7,789 nucleotides of DNA, taken from NCBI GenBank assembly GCA_023261405.1, contig JAHFOZ010000249.1, forward strand, positions 1 to 7,789, in the 5' to 3' direction. This document shows, piece by piece, positions 1 through 4,800 of this stretch (its first letter is position 1; each line of letters starts with the position of its first letter). Made by a program: the position numbers and the translations under genes. The notes beneath the pieces are model-generated. The model did not search any database and was not told the DNA's origin. It saw only the letters and a program-made list of their open reading frames with translations. This DNA comes from Planctomycetota bacterium. Its GTDB lineage: Bacteria > Planctomycetota > MHYJ01 > JACPRB01.

Positions 1-1
1 C

Positions 2-100
2 TGGAAGAAGCGCCCGGGCGACAAGGTCAAGCTCAGCATCCGCAGGGGCGACAAGGAGATGGAGCTCGAGGCGCTCCTCGCCAAGCACCCGGACGACTAG
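2..100 (+). CDS. C-terminal end of a PDZ-domain protein (partial)
   Basis: Only the last 32 codons and a TAG stop are inside the window. The readable tail begins WKKRPGDKVKLSIRRGDKE and ends in AKHPDD. The pattern 'PGDKVKLSIRRGDKEMELE' matches the last two beta-strands of a PDZ domain, as found at the C-terminus of HtrA/DegP-type serine proteases, site-2 proteases and other periplasmic PDZ proteins. PDZ domains bind peptide C-termini or unfolded segments. Which parent family this is cannot be told, because the catalytic part lies left of the window. It is the only plus-strand gene seen. It converges on the leftward regulator gene ending at 415, with a hairpin-rich gap between them. The PDZ assignment is fairly secure from the short motif; the protease idea is a guess. 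Confidence 0.7.
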   Translation, partial: WKKRPGDKVKLSIRRGDKEMELEALLAKHPDD

Positions 101-160
101 AACATCTCACCCCATCGCCACAGGGCACGCAGAGCCTACGGACAAGAAACCTCCTGGCTG

Positions 161-199
161 ACCCTCCTTCGCTCGACTTCCGGTCGAGCTTCGGAGGGT
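161..199. repeat. Imperfect inverted repeat / hairpin 1
   Basis: The outer arms ACCCTCC (161-167) and GGAGGGT (193-199) are perfectly complementary. The inner arms GCTCGAC (171-177) and GTCGAGC (183-189) are too, around a TTCCG loop. A symmetric 3x3 internal loop (TTC/TTC) separates the two stems. It begins 60 bases after the PDZ gene's stop and directly abuts hairpin 2. There is no T-run after it on either strand. It may help end or protect the PDZ transcript. Confidence 0.75.
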
Positions 200-223
200 G
201 AGTCGCCCGCCCTCGGGCGACTC
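200..223. repeat. Perfect 10-bp inverted repeat / hairpin 2
   Basis: GAGTCGCCCG (200-209) and CGGGCGACTC (214-223) pair perfectly across a four-base CCCT loop. It starts at the base after hairpin 1 ends. On the plus strand it is followed by AAAAGG rather than Ts. On the minus strand the T-run lies before the stem, not after it. The geometry therefore does not make an intrinsic terminator in either direction. The GTCGCCC/GGGCGAC arm recurs in hairpins 3 and 4. Confidence 0.8.
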
Positions 224-230
224 AAAAGGA

Positions 231-266
231 ATGCCGCTCGGGCGACGTGAGTCGCCCCAGCGGCAT
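231..266. repeat. Long inverted repeat / hairpin 3 with GTGA tetraloop
   Basis: The outer arms ATGCCGCT (231-238) and AGCGGCAT (259-266) and the inner arms GGGCGAC (240-246) and GTCGCCC (251-257) give 15 pairs interrupted only by one C-C mismatch (239/258). The loop is GTGA (247-250) closed by C-G. Read as plus-strand RNA this is a GNRA-type tetraloop, a stable and commonly structured RNA loop. That favours function in a plus-strand transcript, such as the 3' region of the PDZ mRNA. No T-tract follows on either strand. Confidence 0.8.
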
Positions 267-278
267 CGAGAGAGGGAG

Positions 279-292
279 GAAAAGGACTTTTC
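279..292. repeat. Small A/T-rich hairpin
   Basis: GAAAAG (279-284) and CTTTTC (287-292) are complementary with only two bases between them, so in RNA the innermost pair would open. On either strand the CTTTTC arm provides a short pyrimidine run. It may be the nearest thing to a release tract in this gap, but no strong GC stem sits immediately before it in the right geometry. Confidence 0.4.
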
Positions 293-303
293 AAGAGGGG
301 CCG

Positions 304-323
304 CGGGCGACCCTTGTCGCTCG
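304..323. repeat. Short hairpin 4 sharing the GGGCGAC arm
   Basis: CGGGCGAC (304-311) pairs with GTCGCTCG (316-323) across a CCTT loop, with one G-T wobble. This is the third stem in 125 bases built on the same GGGCGAC core as hairpins 2 and 3. Read on the minus strand, downstream of the S24 regulator gene, it is followed after some 14 bases by a weakly T-rich stretch. It is a poor terminator candidate for that gene. Confidence 0.55.
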
Positions 324-362
324 GTGCGCGTCACGGTGTCCGCCCTGGTGCGCGTCTCGGTG
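323..362. repeat. Imperfect direct repeat, 16-base unit
   Basis: GGTGCGCGTCACGGTG (323-338) recurs as GGTGCGCGTCTCGGTG (347-362), 15 of 16 bases identical, with starts 24 bases apart. A shorter third echo, GGTGCGGGT, begins at 359. It lies between the hairpin cluster and the stop of the S24 regulator gene. No function is recognisable. It could be slippage-derived or a pair of protein-binding sites. Confidence 0.6.
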
Positions 363-414
363 CGGGTTACAGAAGCCGGCTCCCGGATGCTCCGTCCCCC
401 GCGGCCCCGGATTC

Positions 415-1143
415 TCAGGCGTTCACATCGGCCGTGGCCCTCTCGAACATCTCGATGCGGCCCACCACGCGGTAGACCGCGTCCACGTCGTCCTGGGTCA
501 GGAACTCCAGGGGATACTCCTTGTTGAGCGGCTGGAGCACGATGTGCTCCCCCTGCTCCAGCATCACCTGGCGCACGAGCGCCTGGCGCTTCTGGCGCAT
601 GCTGAAGAGGATGTAGACCACGGAGCCGTTCCGGATCTTCTCCTCGCGCGAGAGCAGCACGATGTCCCCGCGGGAGAAGGTGGTCCCGCCCTGCTGCTCC
701 ATGGAATCGTCGCAGATAGTGGCGGCGAATTCCACGGAGGCGCGGGTGCGAGGGATGATGAGGGAGGCCTCCACCGCCGGACGGGGACGCCCGTCGGGGT
801 TCAGCTCGGACGCATACCCCGTGGACGCGGAATTGAGGAGCGGCACGCGCGTCAGGTCCACCGCGGAAGCCCCCTCGTTCTCCGCGAGGGCCACCATGCG
901 CTGCGCGTCCTCCCGGATGATGTCGGGCGCCTTGTCCGCCCAGGCGATCCGGACGAGCGTCCGCTCGTCCTGCGCGAACATCCGGGCGAACTTCCGGATG
1001 ATCTTGACCGAGGGGGGATTGACCTTGTCGTTCTCGATCCCCGAGACGTACCCCTTGTGGGAGCCGATCTTCTTCGCCACGGCCTCCAGCGTGAGCCCCT
1101 TTTCCTTCCTCAACCGCTTCACCAGGTCGCCGAAATTCGACAC
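415..1143 (-). CDS. XRE-family regulator with LexA-like S24 domain
   Basis: A 242-residue transcription regulator. Residues about 4-60 form a Cro/C1-type helix-turn-helix (LVKRLRKEKGLTLEAVAKKI, then SHKGYVSGIENDKVNPP). After a linker, about residues 100-232 form an S24/LexA-like C-terminal domain: 'VPLLNSASTGY', then 'CDDSM' with the nucleophile-type Ser147, 'RGDIVLLS', 'RNGSVVYILF' and 'LQPLNKEYP'. Where LexA has the catalytic lysine (TVKRL) this protein has LVRQV, so Arg191. The usual Ala-Gly cleavage pair is replaced by Thr-Gly. Self-cleavage is therefore doubtful and the domain may serve mainly for dimerisation or sensing. I chose the GTG at 1143 because GGAGGAG lies 6 bases before it. 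The open frame reaches back to a TTG at 1173, which would overlap the upstream stop by 4 bases but lacks a good ribosome site. It is probably co-transcribed with the HTH-receiver gene. The target genes are unknown. Confidence 0.88.
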   Translation of the reverse strand: MSNFGDLVKRLRKEKGLTLEAVAKKIGSHKGYVSGIENDKVNPPSVKIIRKFARMFAQDERTLVRIAWADKAPDIIREDAQRMVALAENEGASAVDLTRVPLLNSASTGYASELNPDGRPRPAVEASLIIPRTRASVEFAATICDDSMEQQGGTTFSRGDIVLLSREEKIRNGSVVYILFSMRQKRQALVRQVMLEQGEHIVLQPLNKEYPLEFLTQDDVDAVYRVVGRIEMFERATADVNA

Positions 1144-1149
1144 CTCTGT

Positions 1150-1156
1150 CTCCTCC
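1150..1156 (-). promoter_or_regulatory. Ribosome binding site of the S24 regulator
   Basis: GGAGGAG on the minus strand, 6 bases before the GTG at 1143. It lies inside the reading frame extended from the TTG at 1173, so it argues that translation begins at GTG and gives a 26-base gap to the upstream gene. Confidence 0.75.
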
Positions 1157-1169
1157 ACGAAAAACAGGT

Positions 1170-1736
1170 TCAACCGACCATAGCCTCAATGCGCTGCTTG
1201 AGATCCACGAGTTTCAGGGGCTTGGGCAGGAACGCATCCGCCCCGCTCCGGCGGATCTCGAGGGGGTCGATCTCCGACCCGTAGGCGGACATGGTGAGGA
1301 TGGGGACCCGGCGCGCGGCCTTGTAGGCCTGGAAGTGGCGGCAGACCTCAAGGCCCGAGACGTCCGGCAGCCGGATGTCCAGTAGGACCATATCGGGCTG
1401 GAAGACCGGGAGGCGGGAGGCGGCGGAGAGGGCCGTCTCGGCCACCTCGATCTCGTAGCGGTCGCCCAGGGTGTCCTTGAGCAGCTCCAGGAGGTCCCGG
1501 TCGTCGTCCACGATGAGGATGCGGCGGCGCAGGGTGGTGAGGGCCTCGGGAACCTTGTATCGCCGGAGGAAATCGCGGAGGTCCTGCTCGGTGACCCTCC
1601 GATGGCGGGAGCCAGGCACGCGATAGCCCTTGAGCTTGCCTGAATCGATCCAGAGGATGACGGTGCGCTTGGTAACCTGGCAGAGGCGGGCGACCTCGCC
1701 GGTCGTGTACGACGTGGGTCGGGGGTCGTGTTCCAT
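1170..1736 (-). CDS. HTH (MerR/excisionase-type) - receiver response regulator
   Basis: A 188-residue protein with reversed domain order for a response regulator. Residues about 8-61 form a MerR/excisionase-like winged helix-turn-helix (YTTGEVARLCQVTKRTVILW, then DSGKLKGYRVPGSRHRRV). Residues about 71-187 form a CheY-like receiver: acidic cluster VDDD (77-79), phospho-acceptor Asp120 in LLDIRLPD, Ser150 in LTMSAY and Lys172 in LPKPL. All key residues are present, so it should be phosphorylatable. It is the only receiver in the window attached to a DNA-binding domain, hence a likely output of the two kinases encoded just upstream; that pairing is inferred from position. I chose the ATG at 1736; a TTG at 1742 is in frame and adds two residues. 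Neither has a clear Shine-Dalgarno sequence, and the promoter predicted at 1752-1779 leaves only about 10 bases of leader. It is followed after 26 bases by the S24 regulator. Confidence 0.9.
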   Translation of the reverse strand: MEHDPRPTSYTTGEVARLCQVTKRTVILWIDSGKLKGYRVPGSRHRRVTEQDLRDFLRRYKVPEALTTLRRRILIVDDDRDLLELLKDTLGDRYEIEVAETALSAASRLPVFQPDMVLLDIRLPDVSGLEVCRHFQAYKAARRVPILTMSAYGSEIDPLEIRRSGADAFLPKPLKLVDLKQRIEAMVG

Positions 1737-1751
1737 ATTCAAACTGTTCTT

Positions 1752-1768
1752 AGTATATATAGTATACT
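1752..1768. promoter_or_regulatory. AT-rich palindrome over the -10 element (possible operator)
   Basis: The arms AGTATA and TATACT form a 17-base inverted repeat with a 5-base centre (AGTATACTATATATACT on the minus strand). One arm is the predicted -10 box itself, so a dimeric protein bound here would block RNA polymerase. Plausible binders are the products of the two regulator genes driven by this promoter (autoregulation). AT-rich sequence makes short palindromes easy to obtain by chance, so the call is tentative. Confidence 0.4.
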
Positions 1769-1779
1769 CAAAAAGTCAA
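1752..1779 (-). promoter_or_regulatory. Sigma-70-type promoter for the HTH-receiver/S24 pair
   Basis: On the minus strand TTGACT (1779-1774) and TATACT (1757-1752) are separated by 16 bases. Each matches the -35 (TTGACA) and -10 (TATAAT) consensus at five of six positions. Transcription would start near 1747-1745, about 10 bases before the ATG at 1736. The element lies in a sharply AT-rich island within a GC-rich window and has the right position and orientation, which makes chance less likely. Confidence 0.75.
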
Positions 1780-1796
1780 TGGAGTTTCAAAATAAA

Positions 1797-1817
1797 CCTT
1801 TGATTCGTTCATCAAAG
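1797..1817 (-). terminator. Weak intrinsic-terminator-like hairpin after the large kinase
   Basis: On the minus strand CTTTGAT and ATCAAAG (1817-1811 and 1804-1798) form a 7-bp stem around a 6-base loop, followed by GGTTTATTTTG. It lies about 25 bases after the stop of the large kinase and just before the promoter of the next pair, the expected place for an operon end. The stem is AT-rich and the T-tract is broken, so termination would be partial at best. Confidence 0.4.
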
Positions 1818-1842
1818 AATTGACATCGTGGAGGCGAGGATT

Positions 1843-4800
1843 TCACTTCCCCAGGGGGAGGACGACCTGAAAAACCGATCCCCGCCCAGGGCGGCTGCGG
1901 ACCGAGATCTCGCCGCCGTGGTTGTTCACGATCATCGCGCTGATGGAGAGGCCCAGGCCCAGCCCCTTCCCCACCGGCTTGGTGGTGAAGAAGGGCTCGA
2001 AGAGCTTCTTCTTCACCTCCTCCGGCATCCCGCGGCCCGTGTCCGCCACCTCCACGACGACGCGGTCCCCTTCGCGCCGGCTGCGGAGGGTGATGGTCCC
2101 CTTCTTCTCGATCGCCTCCGCCGCGTTCGTGATGAGGTTGAGGAAGACCTGGCTCACCTGGCCGCGGAGGCAGCGCACCTGGGGGATGCGGCCCAGCTTC
2201 CTGACCACCCGCACCCCCGGCCTGAAGGCCCCTCGCGCCAGCCCCAGGGCCTCCTCCAGGCAGGTGTTCAGGTCCACGTGTTCGGCGGTGCGCGCGTCCC
2301 GGGCGAAACCGCGGAAGTCCTCCACGATGCCGCGCGCGTGCCGGGCCGCCTTGAGGGAGTCCCGGATCATCGCCTTGACCTTCCGGATCCGCCCATTTAC
2401 GGCCCCCCCCTCCCCCGCCGGGGCGCCGGCCTGGGCGGGCGTGCCCAGCGTCCTCGCCGCCTCCTCGAGCAGCGAGAGGTTCCCGAGGATCACGTTGAGC
2501 GGGTTGTTGATCTCGTGCGCCACGCCGGAGACGAGCATGCCGATCGAGGCCAGCTTCTCCGAGCGGATCAGCTGCGCCTGCGCGCTCTTGAGGTCCTCGT
2601 ACGCCTTCCGGGTCTCGGCCGCCGCCCGCCGGAGTTCCTCCTCCGTGCGCTTCCGGCCCGAGACATCCCGGAAATACCACACGCGCCCGTAGCGCTCCCC
2701 GTCCGCCCCCAGGAGCGGGGCGCTGTACCGGTCGAACGTGCGGCCGTCCTTGAGGGCGATCTCGTCGCGCGACTCCTCGTCCGCGTGGTCGTAGAGATGG
2801 CGCACCCGGGAGAGGAAGCCCTCGGGATCGGACAGCCGGTCGATCACCGACTGCAGCGCCTTCTCGTCCGAGCGCGAGGCCACCACCTCCGGAGGGATGT
2901 CCCACATCTCGACGAAGCGGCGGTTGAAGGAGAGCATCTTCCCCCCGGCCGAGACCACGAGGATCCCGTCGATCGTCGCCTCGCTCTGGGACTCCAGGAG
3001 CGTCTTCTGGAAGCGGAGTTCCTCGTCGGCGCGCCTCCGGTCCGTGATGTCGGTCGCGATGATGGTCGCCGCCACCACCTCGTCCCCGCGCTTCACCGGC
3101 CCCACGCGCGCCGCGTACCACGCCATCGTCCCGTCCGGACCCGCCCCGCGGACCTCGTAGCTCGTGGATTCCCCCCGGGAGAAGACGTGCTCGAGGGCCT
3201 TCCTCATCACCTCCGCCTGGTCCGCGGGCACGTAGTCGTACACCGGGGTCCCGACGACCTTGGACATCTCGAAACCCGACATGACCCGGTTCATGTTCTG
3301 TATCCGTCCCGCGCGGTCCACCGTCATGATGAGGTCCGGCGCGTGGGCGACGACCGATCGCCAGCGCTCCTCGCTCTCCCGGAGGGACTCCTCGGCCCGG
3401 CGGCGCTCCTGCACCTCCGACTTCAGTTCGGCCGTGCGCTCCGCCACGCGGCCCTCGAGCTCGTCGTACGACCTCTGCAGGGCCTCCTCCGCGCGGCGGC
3501 GCTCCCAGGCCTCCAGCGCCAGGGAGACCGACTTGGCGGCCGAGGAGGCGAACTCCTGCTCCTCCGAGCCCCAGGTCCGGCGGGGACCCAGGTGCTCCTG
3601 GCACAAGACCCCCACCACGCGCCCGTGGAGGAGTATCGCCACGTCCATCATCGAGGTGATGCCGAGCGGCTTGAGATAGCCCTCGGCGAACTCCGAGGTC
3701 CTCGGGTCGGCGCAGGCGTCGTCGGCCGCCAGGACATGCCCCTCCTCGAGGGCCCGGAAGTAGCGGGGGTAGAGGGCCGCCTCGAGGCGGCCCCCCGAAT
3801 CGTGGCCCGCCGGGCCGCTCCGGAAGAGGGCGCGGCAGACGATCGCGGAGCGGTCCTCGGTGAAGAACCACGCGCTCACGCGTCCCACGGAGAGCGTCCG
3901 CGCGACCTCCTCGGTGATGGCGCGGATCGTCGCGTTCGGGTCCGCCCCCTCGAGCTTCGCCAGCTCCAGGAGCGCCGCCTGGCGCCGGATCACGCCGGCC
4001 GCCTGCTCCGCCTGCGCCAGCTCCGTGCGCTTCCGCCCGCTGATGTCCTGGATCTCGCTCACGAAGTGGAGCGGCCGGCCGGCCGCGTCGCGGAGGAGGG
4101 TGATCGCCAGGAGCGCCCACACGGTGGACCCGTCCTTGTGCCGGTATCGCTTTTCGAACTCCGCGGAGGCCCGGTCGCCGGACAGCAGCCGCCTCGCCAT
4201 CTGCCCGCTCTTCTCCTGGTCCTCCGGGAACGTGACGTCCTGGAAGCTCATCCCCAGGAGCTCGGCTTCGGAGTATCCCAGGCTCGCCTGCAGGGCCGCG
4301 TTCACCTTCAGGAAGCGCCCTTCCGGCGACACGATGGCCTTCCCGATCTGCGCCGATTCGAAGGCGGTGCGGAAGCGCTCCTCGCTCTCCCGGAGCTCCT
4401 GCACGCGGCGCTCGAGCTCCTCGCGCGCGAGGCCGAGCGCCTCCTCCGCCTTCCGGCGCTCGGTCACGTCCACCGCGAGCCCCAGCGTCCCCACGATGGA
4501 GCCGTCCCGCCCCCGGAGCGGCTCCACGTGCGACGCGAAGTGCCGCCCGGCCCACTCGGCGTCGAACCCCACCGACTCCCCCTCGAGGGCACGGAGGTGG
4601 TTCGCGATGCTCGGGTACTCCGGGTCCCGGGTCTGGAAGAACTCGAAGAGCGTCTTCCCCACGACCTCGTTCGGGCGGAGCCCCAGGACGGACAGCCCCG
4701 CGCCCAGGCTCGACGTGAACCGGAGCTCGGGGTCCGTGGACCACAGCACCGCCGGGAGCTGGTCCGTCAGCCTCCGGAGGCGCTCCTCCGCCCGCGAGCG

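Larger units (their letters stand above)
101..414. other. Convergent intergenic gap, hairpin-rich, no gene
   Basis: This 314-base stretch separates the stop codons of two converging genes. I see no credible coding sequence in it: the frames that stay open here are arginine/glycine/proline-rich products of GC bias. It contains four hairpins (161-199, 200-223, 231-266, 304-323), a small A/T hairpin (279-292) and an imperfect direct repeat (323-338 and 347-362), all listed separately. None of the strong hairpins is followed by a T-tract on either strand, so a classical intrinsic terminator is not evident. The cluster could still stop or stabilise transcripts from both sides. I see no structure in 101-160 or 370-414 beyond an AGCCGGCT palindrome at 374-381. 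Confidence 0.7.

Noticed and set aside
200..223. Hairpin 2 as an intrinsic terminator
   Set aside because: The stem is excellent, but neither strand has a T-tract immediately after it.
1141..1173. TTG at 1173 as start of the S24 regulator, overlapping the upstream stop by 4 bases
   Set aside because: It has no good ribosome site, whereas GTG at 1143 has GGAGGAG at ideal spacing and begins right at the HTH domain. The longer form is not excluded.
107..1189. Minus-strand frame of 360 codons over the S24 regulator and the hairpin gap
   Set aside because: It is Arg/Gly-rich with no motifs and runs through the palindromes. The overlapping frame 415-1143 contains recognisable HTH and S24 domains.
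247..1284. Plus-strand frame of 345 codons opposite the S24 regulator
   Set aside because: It is antisense to a supported gene, has a His/Arg/Leu/Pro composition with no domain, and has no ribosome site.
1820..1825. Plus-strand TTGACA resembling a -35 box
   Set aside because: No matching -10 element follows at the proper spacing in the GC-rich sequence, and no plus-strand gene lies downstream.
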